In this document: piece after piece, positions 41,392 to 49,549 of the stretch
Layout: every line of letters starts with the position of its first letter
Position numbering within the stretch: position 1 is the first letter of the stretch
Origin: Actinacidiphila yanglinensis
GTDB taxonomy: Bacteria > Actinomycetota > Actinomycetes > Streptomycetales > Streptomycetaceae
Length of the DNA stretch: 64,000 bases
Direction of reading: 5' to 3'
Assembly: GCF_900107965.1 (NCBI RefSeq)
Contig: NZ_FNVU01000001.1
Span: 124,001-188,000 of the forward strand
Position numbers and translations under genes: made by a program
Notes under the pieces: model-generated
Database searches by the model: none
Seen by the model: only the letters and a program-made list of their open reading frames with translations
What the model was told of the DNA's origin: nothing

Positions 41392-42662
41392 CAGTGCTGC
41401 CGCCGCTTGCGGGCGCTGAGCAGCAGCCCGACGCCAATGCCCGCGACCAGGCAGACCCCCACGACGATCCACACGGTGGCGGCGGACGAGGAGCTGTGGT
41501 GCGAGGCGGAGGCGGCCGAGGAGCCCGCCGCGCTGGTGCCGGGCGCGGCGCTGCCGTTGCTCCCGTTCGTCCCGCTCGCCGGGACCTTCGACGGCGCCGG
41601 GCCCAGCGCGACGAGCTGCGTGACAAGGTCGGCGCCGTGGGCGTGGTGCGGGTCGTTGCCGGTGGCGTGCGCGGCCAGGATGAGCTGGGCCAGGGCGGCC
41701 GGACTGCCGTGCGCCCAGGTGGCGGAGTTGGCGGCGAGCCAGGCGTACGCCTGCTCGGCCGCGGCGAGCTGGCCACCGGAGGCGAGCGCGACGACCGCGT
41801 CGGCGGTGGTGCCGTAGTCGGCGGTGGGCTTGGCCGCGCCGGGGGTGACCGCGGTGAGGTGGTGGCCGCCCGCGTCGAGTTGCGCGGTGAGCCAGGCGGC
41901 ACCGGCGAACGCGGAGGCGGACGGTCCCATCGCCGCGTAGATGTCCTTGCCGCCGGTGCACGACGGCGCCTGCGCCGCGGTGTCCTTCGCCGGCGGCGCG
42001 ATGAGGAACCCGGCGCTCTGCGACCCGCGCACCGCGTCGGCGGTCGCCTTCGCGTTCACCGCGAGCTTGCCGCCGGCCGGGTAGCCGAAGGAGCCGCGGT
42101 CGGCCGCCTTGGCGGAGCAGCCGAACTGGAAGCCGCGCAGTGCCTGGTAGGGGGTGCGGCCCTTGGCGGACGCCACCGCCGGGTCGCTGCTCGCGGCCTG
42201 GAGCGTGCCGATCACGATGGCCGTGGAGTCGGGGTCGGAGGCGCCCCCGGCGTTGTACGACCAGCCGCCGTCGGCGTTCTGCACCTTCTTCAGCCAGCCG
42301 GTGGCCTTCGCGACGGCCTGCTGGTGCCCGCCGAGCGCGGTCAGTGCCTGCACGGCTATACCGGTGGAGTTGGTGTCCTCCGCCTTCTCGGCGCAGGGCT
42401 GCGCGGTGTCGGCGCGGAACGACGGGAAGCCGCCGTCGGCGCACTGCTGGCCGGTCAGCCAGGACACGGCGCTCGCGCCCGGGTTCAGGCCGGCCGCGTG
42501 CAGCGCCAGGAACGTGTACGACTGGCGCCACACCCCGTCGTAGGTCGGGTCCGCCGAGCCGTACAGTCCGGCCGGAGGCGCGGCCGCGCCGGCCGCGGGC
42601 GCGGCGAGCAGCACGGTCGCGGCTGCGGCCACGAGGAGGGTGGCACGGCGGCGCAGGGGCAT
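41391..42662 (-). CDS. Secreted prenyltransferase/terpenoid-cyclase-fold repeat protein with C-terminal anchor
   Basis: A 423-residue protein and first gene of the ECF operon. It has a signal peptide (LLVAAAATVLLAAPAAGA) and alpha/alpha-barrel repeats with QW-like motifs (QQCADGGFPSF, VQNADGGWSYN, DSTAIVIGTLQAA, TADAVVALASGGQ). A Ser/Gly-rich linker and a terminal transmembrane helix (VWIVVGVCLVAGIGVGLLL) end the protein. No DxDD cyclase acid motif is present and it is exported, so catalysis is unlikely. The same fold forms the alpha-domain of intrinsic factor/transcobalamin. Its stop overlaps the next start (TGATG). Confidence 0.85.
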   Translation of the reverse strand: MPLRRRATLLVAAAATVLLAAPAAGAAAPPAGLYGSADPTYDGVWRQSYTFLALHAAGLNPGASAVSWLTGQQCADGGFPSFRADTAQPCAEKAEDTNSTGIAVQALTALGGHQQAVAKATGWLKKVQNADGGWSYNAGGASDPDSTAIVIGTLQAASSDPAVASAKGRTPYQALRGFQFGCSAKAADRGSFGYPAGGKLAVNAKATADAVRGSQSAGFLIAPPAKDTAAQAPSCTGGKDIYAAMGPSASAFAGAAWLTAQLDAGGHHLTAVTPGAAKPTADYGTTADAVVALASGGQLAAAEQAYAWLAANSATWAHGSPAALAQLILAAHATGNDPHHAHGADLVTQLVALGPAPSKVPASGTNGSNGSAAPGTSAAGSSAASASHHSSSSAATVWIVVGVCLVAGIGVGLLLSARKRRQH

Positions 42663-42775
42663 GTGGGAACGCCTTTCCGGATATGGGGAGGCATCACCTT
42701 AACCCGCCCCCCTCACCGCCCCCACCGCCCGGTCCCGCCCCTGGGTACGTGCGGGTCTTCCTCGTGGCCGGGACG

Positions 42776-42976
42776 TCACCCCCTCCGCACGGGCGCCGTC
42801 GGCGCGGCCTTGAGGAAGCGCAGGAACAGCGCGAGGTCCTTGCGCGTGGTGGTGAGCACCACCGCCGGGTTGTCGCTCTCGCGGAGCAGGACCGCGCCCC
42901 CCTGTGCGGTCAGCTCGACGCAGTCCCCGCCGTCCTGCGAGTACGTGGACTTCTGCCAAGCGAAGGACGCGGTCAT
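42776..42976 (-). CDS. DUF397-domain protein
   Basis: A 66-residue protein with the typical DUF397 pattern: WQKSTYSQDGGDCVELT, then VLLRESDNPAVVLTTTRKDLALFLRFLK. It is paired with the HTH/DUF5753 gene 22 bp upstream on the same strand, the standard actinobacterial arrangement (as with WhiJ-like regulators). Small DUF397 proteins are thought to bind or modulate the partner regulator. ATG 42976 follows a GAAAGGG sequence. Confidence 0.93.
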   Translation of the reverse strand: MTASFAWQKSTYSQDGGDCVELTAQGGAVLLRESDNPAVVLTTTRKDLALFLRFLKAAPTAPVRRG

Positions 42977-42998
42977 GGAGTGGGGGCCCTTTCGGTAT

Positions 42999-43853
42999 TC
43001 AGAGTTCGCGGGAGATGCCGTGGATGAAGTCGCGCGACCGGTTCCGGTCCAGTGCCACCGCCGTGAGGGTCTCGAACCGGGTGAGGTAGTTGGCCAGGTG
43101 GGTGGCCGCGTGCAGCAGCAGGACGCCGTGTGCGGAGTCGATCTGCACCGTGTCCAGTTGGGGGACGGTCCCGCCCGCGTAGAGCATCGCGTGGCTGGAA
43201 CCGATGTATCCCTCGGAGGCGAAGGGGATGACCCGCACGCTTATCCGGGGCAGGTGGCTCAGCTCCTGGATGTAGTCCAGTTGCGCCTTGGCCACCTTGG
43301 CGCCGCCGAACCGCATCCGCAACGCCGCCTCGTGCACGAGCGCTTCGTAGGGTGGTGGAGCCTCGCGGTGCAGCAGGTTGGCGCGCTCCATCCGGTGCGC
43401 GACCCGCGCCTCCAACTCGTTGTCCGGCAGCGGCGGGATGGCGTAGCCGAAGACGGTCCTGGTGTACGCCTCGGTCTGGAGCAGGCCGGGGATGTGGCTG
43501 ACCTGGAGCGGGCGCAGGTGGACCGCGTAGTGCTCCATCTCGGAGATGTCGAGCAGGCCGGCGGGCACCACCCCTCGGTACGCCTCCCACCAGCCCTTGC
43601 GCCCGTGCCCGTTGGCCATGGAGACGAGCGCGTCGATCAGTGCGGTGTCACCGCATTCGTAGAACGCGGCGAGACGCCGTAACCGCTCCTCGCTGACACC
43701 CAGTCGGCCCGCCTCGATATGACTGACCTTCGCGGGGTCGGTACCGAGCAGCCGCGCGGTGTCGCGCGCGGTGATCCCCGCGGCCTCCCGCATCTTTCTC
43801 AGCTCCGCGCCTAGGCGCTCCTGACGGGCGGTCGCGGTGCTTCTGAGCGGCAT
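42999..43853 (-). CDS. HTH XRE regulator with DUF5753 domain (WhiJ-like)
   Basis: A 284-residue protein. The N-terminal XRE helix-turn-helix covers residues 12-70 (ELRKMREAAGITARDTARLLGTDPAKVSHIEAG). The C-terminal DUF5753 covers about 95-280 (YRGVVPAGLLDISEMEHYA ... FVPGLLQT-type HIPGLLQTEAYTR ... TRFETLTAVALDRNRSRDFI). Together with the DUF397 gene it forms a regulatory pair like those of whiJ loci in development. ATG 43853 is followed by MPLRSTATARQERLG. It is divergent from the lanthipeptide synthetase across 438 bp. Confidence 0.93.
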   Translation of the reverse strand: MPLRSTATARQERLGAELRKMREAAGITARDTARLLGTDPAKVSHIEAGRLGVSEERLRRLAAFYECGDTALIDALVSMANGHGRKGWWEAYRGVVPAGLLDISEMEHYAVHLRPLQVSHIPGLLQTEAYTRTVFGYAIPPLPDNELEARVAHRMERANLLHREAPPPYEALVHEAALRMRFGGAKVAKAQLDYIQELSHLPRISVRVIPFASEGYIGSSHAMLYAGGTVPQLDTVQIDSAHGVLLLHAATHLANYLTRFETLTAVALDRNRSRDFIHGISREL

Positions 43854-44291
43854 GGTGTCCCTTCTTGGTGCTGGTTCCGAGTGTGCCGTTCCGCTCTCGC
43901 GGGGTCCAGATCGTTTCTGGAAATCCGTGGCTAAGTAGGGACAATGTTGCAGTGGTGCACTATTGCTCCCATAACTCCTCGGTGAGGTTGCTTCTGCATA
44001 GTCAACTCCCTTGAGGAAGTCCTGTGTTGAGCGGGTGTGCAGGTAAGCGCGGATGTGGTGACACCCCTGTGACGCATCTGTTCAAGGCGGCGGGAGGGTC
44101 GGGCGGGGCTGCGCGTTCACGCTGAGCGAACACGGAGGGCGGTCGCGGGAGAACGCACGGTGGCCGCCGTATGTCATGTGATCCGTCCGTCCGACATATG
44201 CGTTCCGCATGCCGATGAGGTGACAACGGTGACTTCTCCCGATTCCGCTTGCGTGCCAATCTCGGTCCGTCACCGCGAAAAGGGGGGATCG
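43854..44291. promoter_or_regulatory. 438-bp divergent region between the DUF5753 regulator and amfT
   Basis: No gene is seen. The segment is AT-richer than average at 43920-44010. An inverted repeat (TATGTC at 44170-44175, GACATA at 44193-44198, 17-nt spacer) lies about 100 bp before the synthetase start. These are candidate operators for the cluster's response regulator, but no consensus was confirmed. Confidence 0.4.
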
Positions 44292-47234
44292 ATGGACAAC
44301 CGCTACGAGGTCTTCTGCCTCGCCGACCGGCACTTCTACGAGAGCCTGGACCGGCTGTCCGCGACGAGGGGGCCCGGCAGCGGGGACGGGACCGGCGGCG
44401 CGGACGGGCAGCGGTACGGCGACGGGGCGGAGGCCGGCGACGCCGGCGGCCCGGACACCGCCGCGGTACCGCTCTTCGACACCGCGCGGCGCCCCGCCCC
44501 CGACGGCTGGCGCACCGTCCGCAGTGGCGACTGGCTGCACGTCGACCCGCCGGCCGGCACGCGCACCTACCCCGGGCAGGGCTGGAAGGTGCACGCCTCC
44601 GCGACGCTGGACAACGCCGACAAGATCGCGGCCAAGGTCTGGGACTACTGCGTGCCCCGGCACATCCCGTTCAAGTTCGTGCCGGGACCGCACCTGCTGC
44701 ACCTGCGCAACTCCAAGTACGCCGGGCGCGACACCTCCGGAAAGTTCGTCACGATCTACCCGCCCGACGAGGGCCGGCTGCGCGTGGTGCTCGACGAGCT
44801 CGGCGCGCTGCTCGACGGCGAGCAGGGACCGTACATCCTCACCGACCTGCGCTGGGGGCAGGGCCCGCTCTACGTGCGCTACGGCGCCTTCGCCAAGCGC
44901 TACTGCGTCGGCGGGCGCGGCACGCTGGTGCCCGCGGTCGAGGACGGCGACGGGCAACTGGTGCCCGACGACCGGTCGCCGGCCTTCCACGTGCCCGGCT
45001 GGGTGACCCTGCCGGACTTCCTCGCCCCGCACCTGGCCGCACGCAACGCCACCACCGTCTCCGACCTGCCCTACCGCATCGAGAAGGCACTGCACTTCTC
45101 CAACGGCGGCGGCGTCTACGCCGGCACCGACACCCGCAGCGGCGAGAAGGTCGTGCTCAAGGAGGGCCGCCCGCACGCCGGGCTGGCGTCCGACGGAGCC
45201 GACGCCGTCACCCGGCTGCGCCGCGAACGCGACGCGCTGCGGCGGCTGTCCGGGCTCGGCGTCGCTCCCGAGATGCGCGACTGGTTCACCGTCGGCGACC
45301 ACCGCTTCCTGGTGATGGACTTCGTCGAGGGCAAGCCGCTCAACTCCTACTTCGGGCACCGCCATCCGCTGCTGCGGCCCGACCCCGACCCGGCCGAGGT
45401 CGCGGACTACACCCGCTGGGCACTGCGCATCAACGCCGGGGTCGAGGAGGCGGTGGCCGCGGTGCACTCGCGCGGCCTGGTCTTCAACGACCTGCACATG
45501 TTCAACATCATGGTCGGGCCGGACGACGAGACGGTGTCCCTGCTGGACTTCGAGGCCGCCGCCCGCGCCACCGACAACGGCCGCCAGGCCGTGGCCCATC
45601 CGGGGTTCCTCGCGCCACCCGACCGCCGTGGCACCGCCGTCGACCACTACGCCCTCGCCTGCCTGCGGCTGGCCCTCTTCCTCCCGGTCACCACCCTGTT
45701 CGCCGTCGACCGCGCCAAGGCCGCGCACCTGGCGGAGGTGATCGCCCGGGAGTTCCCGGTACCGGAGACGTACCTGGAGGAGGCGGTGGCCGAGATCACC
45801 CGGACCGCAGGGGACACGGCTGCCGCCGGCGGGAGCAGCGGCAGGGCTTCGATCGGCCCGGTCGCGCCCGCGGTCGGGGGTGCGACCGGCGGCCCCGGCC
45901 TCAACGGCACGTCGCTGCACGCGGGTTCACCCTCGGACGACCTGCACGTGCAGGCAGCGGTGGCCGAACCCGCGCCCGGCGAGGGCGGATCCACCGGCGG
46001 TGCGCCCCCGGCCGCCGTGGTCGGCCTGCCCGCGGGCACCCGGCCGGGACCGCCGCGCCGGTACCTGCCCGCCGAGCCCCGCGACTGGCCCGCCGCCCGC
46101 GCCTCCATGGCCCAGGCGATCCTCGGCTCCGCCACCCCCGACCGCGAGGACCGCCTCTTCCCGGGCGACATCGCGCAGTTCTCCGACGGCGGCGGGCTGG
46201 GCCTGGCGCACGGCGCCGCGGGCGTGCTCCATGCGTTCGACCAGGTCGGCCTGCCCCGCTACGACGAGGGCGAGCAGTGGCTGCTGGAGCGCACCGCGAA
46301 CCTGCCGAACGGCACCCCGCCGGGCCTGTACGACGGGGTCGCCGGCGTCGCGTACGTCCTGGACCGGCTCGGCCACACCGAGCGTGCCCTCGCCCTCGTC
46401 CACGGCCTGCTCGACGAGAACTGGCGGCGGCTGGCCTCCGACCTCACCGGCGGCCTCGCCGGGATCGCCCTGGTGCTGGACCACCTCGCCCAGGTCTCCG
46501 GCGAGACCGCCCTGCGCGAGCGGGCGTTGGAGGCCGCCGGGATCATCGCCGGACGGCTCGCCGCCGAGATCCAGCAGGTCCGGCAGAGCGAGGACGGCGG
46601 CCCCTCGGCCGGCGCCCCGCGCCGGGCCGGGCTGATGCGCGGCGCCACCGGCCCCGCCCTGCTCTTCCTGCGGCTGTACGAGCGCACCGGCGCCCCGGCG
46701 CTGCTCGAACACGCCGCCCGCGCGCTCACCCTCGACCTCGACTCCTGCACCATCACCGGCAGCGGAAGCCTCGAAGTGGACGAGCGCTGGCGCACCATGC
46801 CCTACGTGGGCGACGGCAGCGCGGGCATCGGCCTGGTGCTGGACGACCTGCTCGGCCTGGCCGGCACCGGCGACCTCGACGAGCCGTCCGTCGCCCGCTT
46901 CGAGCACGCCAGGACCGGTATCGTCCGGGCCGCCACCGCGCGGCTCTACGCGCAGCCCGGGCTGTTCGCTGGGCGCGCCGGGATGATCCTGCATCTGGCC
47001 CGCACCACCGCACCGGCCGTCCCCGACGGCGCGCTCCGCGCGCAGATCGACGCGCTCGGCTGGTACGGGATGGCCTACCGCGGCGACCTCGCCTTCCCCG
47101 GCAACCAGATGATGCGGCTGTCCATGGACCTCGGCACCGGAACGGCGGGCTGCCTGCTCGCCCTCGGCGCCGCGAACGCCGGCCAGGGCCCCACCCCCAG
47201 GCTGCCGTTCCTCCCCCCACCGCCCGCGTCCTGA
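44292..47234 (+). CDS. amfT: Class III lanthipeptide synthetase (AmfT/RamC-type LanKC)
   Basis: A 980-residue trifunctional enzyme that dehydrates and cyclises the AmfS-like precursor in the cytoplasm. Order: N-terminal lyase-like region (1-250), Ser/Thr kinase domain (about 260-500; glycine loop NGGGVYAGTD, catalytic VFNDLHMFNIMV with D-x4-N, LLDFEAA), and C-terminal LanC-like cyclase (about 600-980; GLYDGVAGVAYVLD, LTGGLAGIALVLDHL, LMRGATGPALLFL). The cyclase lacks the Cys-Cys-His zinc ligands of LanC, as in RamC. Odd features are Gly/Asp-rich inserts at about 24-60 and 510-595. GGGGGG precedes ATG 44292. The precursor gene follows at 93 bp. Confidence 0.93.
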   Translation: MDNRYEVFCLADRHFYESLDRLSATRGPGSGDGTGGADGQRYGDGAEAGDAGGPDTAAVPLFDTARRPAPDGWRTVRSGDWLHVDPPAGTRTYPGQGWKVHASATLDNADKIAAKVWDYCVPRHIPFKFVPGPHLLHLRNSKYAGRDTSGKFVTIYPPDEGRLRVVLDELGALLDGEQGPYILTDLRWGQGPLYVRYGAFAKRYCVGGRGTLVPAVEDGDGQLVPDDRSPAFHVPGWVTLPDFLAPHLAARNATTVSDLPYRIEKALHFSNGGGVYAGTDTRSGEKVVLKEGRPHAGLASDGADAVTRLRRERDALRRLSGLGVAPEMRDWFTVGDHRFLVMDFVEGKPLNSYFGHRHPLLRPDPDPAEVADYTRWALRINAGVEEAVAAVHSRGLVFNDLHMFNIMVGPDDETVSLLDFEAAARATDNGRQAVAHPGFLAPPDRRGTAVDHYALACLRLALFLPVTTLFAVDRAKAAHLAEVIAREFPVPETYLEEAVAEITRTAGDTAAAGGSSGRASIGPVAPAVGGATGGPGLNGTSLHAGSPSDDLHVQAAVAEPAPGEGGSTGGAPPAAVVGLPAGTRPGPPRRYLPAEPRDWPAARASMAQAILGSATPDREDRLFPGDIAQFSDGGGLGLAHGAAGVLHAFDQVGLPRYDEGEQWLLERTANLPNGTPPGLYDGVAGVAYVLDRLGHTERALALVHGLLDENWRRLASDLTGGLAGIALVLDHLAQVSGETALRERALEAAGIIAGRLAAEIQQVRQSEDGGPSAGAPRRAGLMRGATGPALLFLRLYERTGAPALLEHAARALTLDLDSCTITGSGSLEVDERWRTMPYVGDGSAGIGLVLDDLLGLAGTGDLDEPSVARFEHARTGIVRAATARLYAQPGLFAGRAGMILHLARTTAPAVPDGALRAQIDALGWYGMAYRGDLAFPGNQMMRLSMDLGTGTAGCLLALGAANAGQGPTPRLPFLPPPPAS

Positions 47235-47326
47235 CCGCGGGCCCCACGAACCGGCTCCGGCACCGGCCCGAGCCGTGCACCACCCTGCCGAATTCCTCGG
47301 CGCCACCTATGAAAGGAACACCTGAC

Positions 47327-47449
47327 ATGGCACTTCTCGACCTGCAGGACATGGAGCCCATCGAGCACGGTCACGGCGGCGGCGAGCCGGCCAGCTCCCT
47401 GAGCCTGCTGAGCTGCGTCAGCTCGGTCAGCCTGCTGATCTGCCTGTGA
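47327..47449 (+). CDS. amfS: AmfS/SapB-type class III lanthipeptide precursor
   Basis: A 40-residue precursor starting MALLDLQDMEP, the leader motif shared with AmfS and RamS (LLDLQ). The core contains two consecutive S-x2-S-x3-C motifs (SSLSLLSC and SSVSLLIC), which in SapB become two rings, and ends in Leu. The modified, cleaved product is a hydrophobic surfactant peptide that helps aerial hyphae rise. AAAGGAA lies 9 nt before ATG 47327; an in-frame ATG at 47309 would add six residues but lacks a ribosome binding site. A hairpin terminator follows, which would raise precursor mRNA relative to the exporters. Confidence 0.93.
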   Translation: MALLDLQDMEPIEHGHGGGEPASSLSLLSCVSSVSLLICL

Positions 47450-47476
47450 CGTCACGACGCTTCGGCCGGTGACCAA

Positions 47477-47505
47477 GCCCCGCCCCCCGCACCCGGGGGC
47501 GGGGC
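47477..47505 (+). terminator. Hairpin after amfS (terminator or attenuator)
   Basis: GCCCCGCCCCC pairs perfectly with GGGGGCGGGGC around a 7-nt loop, 28 nt after the amfS stop. With the exporter genes downstream on the same strand, partial readthrough would give more precursor than exporter. Confidence 0.75.
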
Positions 47506-47758
47506 CCCGGCATGCCCGCCGCGGCACGGCTTCCGCACGACTCCCGTGCGATCCGTTCGCGATCCATCCTCGACGGCCGCGCGATTCCCGTGCGATCCAG
47601 CCTCGATCCGGCTTCGATCCGTCCTCGACTCCCGCACGACCGGGCCGCGATGCCCGTGTGCTCCCCGGGCGGACGGCGTCACCTCGGCTTCACCGCCCGC
47701 CCGCTTCACCGCCCGCACCCGTTCGCGCGCCGACCCCGGCGCACCGGAGGAGGAACGT
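47506..47758 (+). other. Gap with imperfect CGATCC-rich repeats
   Basis: No gene is seen between the amfS hairpin and amfB. From about 47528 to 47655 short units recur imperfectly: CGACTCCCGTGCGATCC, CGATTCCCGTGCGATCC, CTCGATCCGGCTTCGATCC and CTCGACTCCCGCACGACC. GAGGAGGAA before ATG 47759 is the ribosome binding site of amfB. Confidence 0.5.
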
Positions 47759-49549
47759 ATGGCCGACAGCGCCGCCGCGGCACCGCCCCGGGTGGTGCGG
47801 CCCGCGACGCGCGGCAGCCGGGCCGCGGTCGGCGCGGTCGGGCTGCTCGCGGGACTGTCCGTCGGGCTCGGCCTGGCACTGCCCGCGGTGCTCGGGCACG
47901 CGGTGGACCAGGTGCTGCGCGGTGACGGTGCCGGGCACTGGGTGTGGGGCTGCGCCGCCGTCGTCGCGGGCCAGGTGCTGGTCGGCGCGGCGAGCGACGT
48001 GCTCGCGGCGGTCTCCGGCGCCCGCGTCACCGCGGCGGTACGGCGCGGCGCGGTGCGCCACGTACTGGCCGCCCGGGTGCCGGGCGGCGGCGACCTGGTC
48101 ACCCGGCTGGTCGGCAACGCGGCCGACGCGGGTGCCGTCCCCGGCGCCGCCGCCACACTGCCGGCCGCCGTCGGCGCCCCGGTCGGCGGCGTCATCGCCC
48201 TCTTCCTGACCGACCCCTGGCTGGCGGCCGCCTTCCTGCTCGGCGCACCGCCACTGGCGCTGCTCGTGCACCGCTTCGCCCGCGCCTCCTCCGACAGCGC
48301 CGCCCGCTACCAGGACGCCCAGGGCCGGATCGCCGCCCGGCTGGTCGAGGCGATCGGCGGCGCCCGCACCGTCGCCGCCGCGCGCACCGAGGAGCGCGAG
48401 GCCCGCCGCGTGCTGGGTCCGCTGCCCGAACTCAGCGCCCAGGGGCACCGCATGTGGCAGGTGCAGGGCCGCGCCACCGCGCAGGCGGCCGTCCTGGTAC
48501 CGCTGCTCCAGATCCTCGTCCTCGCGATCGGCGGACTGCGGCTGGCCCAGGGCGCGTTGAGCGTAGGCGGGCTGCTCGCCGCGTCCCGCTACGCGTTGCT
48601 CGCCACGGGAATCGGCGCGGTGGTCGGCCAGTTGGGCGCCCTGGTACGCGGCCGGGCCGCCGCCCGCCGGATCGGCGAGGTCCTCGCGGTGCCCGCGCCC
48701 GCCCACGGCCGGGACCGGCTGCCGGAGGGCGGTCCCGGCACCCTCGAACTGCGCGGGGTCACCGTCGTACGCGGCGGCGAGACCGTACTGGACCGGCTCG
48801 ACCTCACCGTGCCCGGCGGCACCTGCCTCGCCGTCGTCGGGCCGTCCGGCGCGGGCAAGTCGGTGCTGGCCGAACTCGCCGGGCGCCTCGCCGACCCCGA
48901 TCAGGGCACCGTGCTGCTCGACGGCGCCCCGCTGGCCGCCCTCACCCGTGCCGAACTCCGCGACGCCGTCGGGTACGCCTTCGAACGCCCCGTGCTGCTC
49001 GGCGACACCCTCGCCGACGCGATCGCCTTCGGACCACGGGAGTTGACCACCGAGGCCGTCACCGACGCGGCGCGCGCGGCGGGCGCGGACGGCTTCCTCC
49101 GGCTGCTGCCCCGCGGCTACGCCACCCCGCGCGCCGCGGCCCCGCTGTCCGGCGGCGAGGTCCAACGCCTGGGATTGGCAAGGGCGTTCGCGCACGGCGG
49201 CCGGCTGCTCGTGCTCGACGACGCCACCTCCAGCCTCGACACCGTCACCGAACTGCACGTCGCCCACTCCCTGCTGCACGACCCGCGCGGGCGTACCCGC
49301 CTGCTCACCACCCACCGCGCCGGCACCGCCGCCCGCGCCGACCTGGTTGCCTGGCTCGACGCCGGCCGGCTGCGCGCTCTGGCCCCCCACCACACCCTCT
49401 GGCAGGACCCCGACTACCGCGCCCTGTTCGCCGCACCCGACGAGTCCGTGGGCGCCGCCGTCTCCGCGGTACCGGGAGCGCCACGCGGCCGGAGGGCCCC
49501 GGAACCGCCCGTCGACGTGGCTGACAAGGAGGGGAGTCGCCGTGGATGA
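47759..49549 (+). CDS. amfB: ABC exporter of the amf/ram cluster (AmfB/RamB-type)
   Basis: A 596-residue half-transporter with an N-terminal six-helix permease (about 20-310) and a C-terminal ATPase. Walker A is GPSGAGKS at about residue 360, the signature LSGGEVQRLGLARA at about 463, and Walker B LLVLDDATSSLD at about 482, with a following switch histidine (LTTHRAG). With the next ABC protein it exports the processed surfactant peptide. GGAGGA precedes ATG 47759 by 5 nt. Its 3' end overlaps the next gene's GTG by 8 nt. Which of A and B it equals is assigned by order only. Confidence 0.9.
   Translation: MADSAAAAPPRVVRPATRGSRAAVGAVGLLAGLSVGLGLALPAVLGHAVDQVLRGDGAGHWVWGCAAVVAGQVLVGAASDVLAAVSGARVTAAVRRGAVRHVLAARVPGGGDLVTRLVGNAADAGAVPGAAATLPAAVGAPVGGVIALFLTDPWLAAAFLLGAPPLALLVHRFARASSDSAARYQDAQGRIAARLVEAIGGARTVAAARTEEREARRVLGPLPELSAQGHRMWQVQGRATAQAAVLVPLLQILVLAIGGLRLAQGALSVGGLLAASRYALLATGIGAVVGQLGALVRGRAAARRIGEVLAVPAPAHGRDRLPEGGPGTLELRGVTVVRGGETVLDRLDLTVPGGTCLAVVGPSGAGKSVLAELAGRLADPDQGTVLLDGAPLAALTRAELRDAVGYAFERPVLLGDTLADAIAFGPRELTTEAVTDAARAAGADGFLRLLPRGYATPRAAAPLSGGEVQRLGLARAFAHGGRLLVLDDATSSLDTVTELHVAHSLLHDPRGRTRLLTTHRAGTAARADLVAWLDAGRLRALAPHHTLWQDPDYRALFAAPDESVGAAVSAVPGAPRGRRAPEPPVDVADKEGSRRG

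Noticed and set aside
42663..42775. Cobalamin riboswitch in front of the ECF operon
   Set aside because: The gap is only 113 bp and I see no B12-box-like sequence; the corrinoid idea rests on protein folds only.
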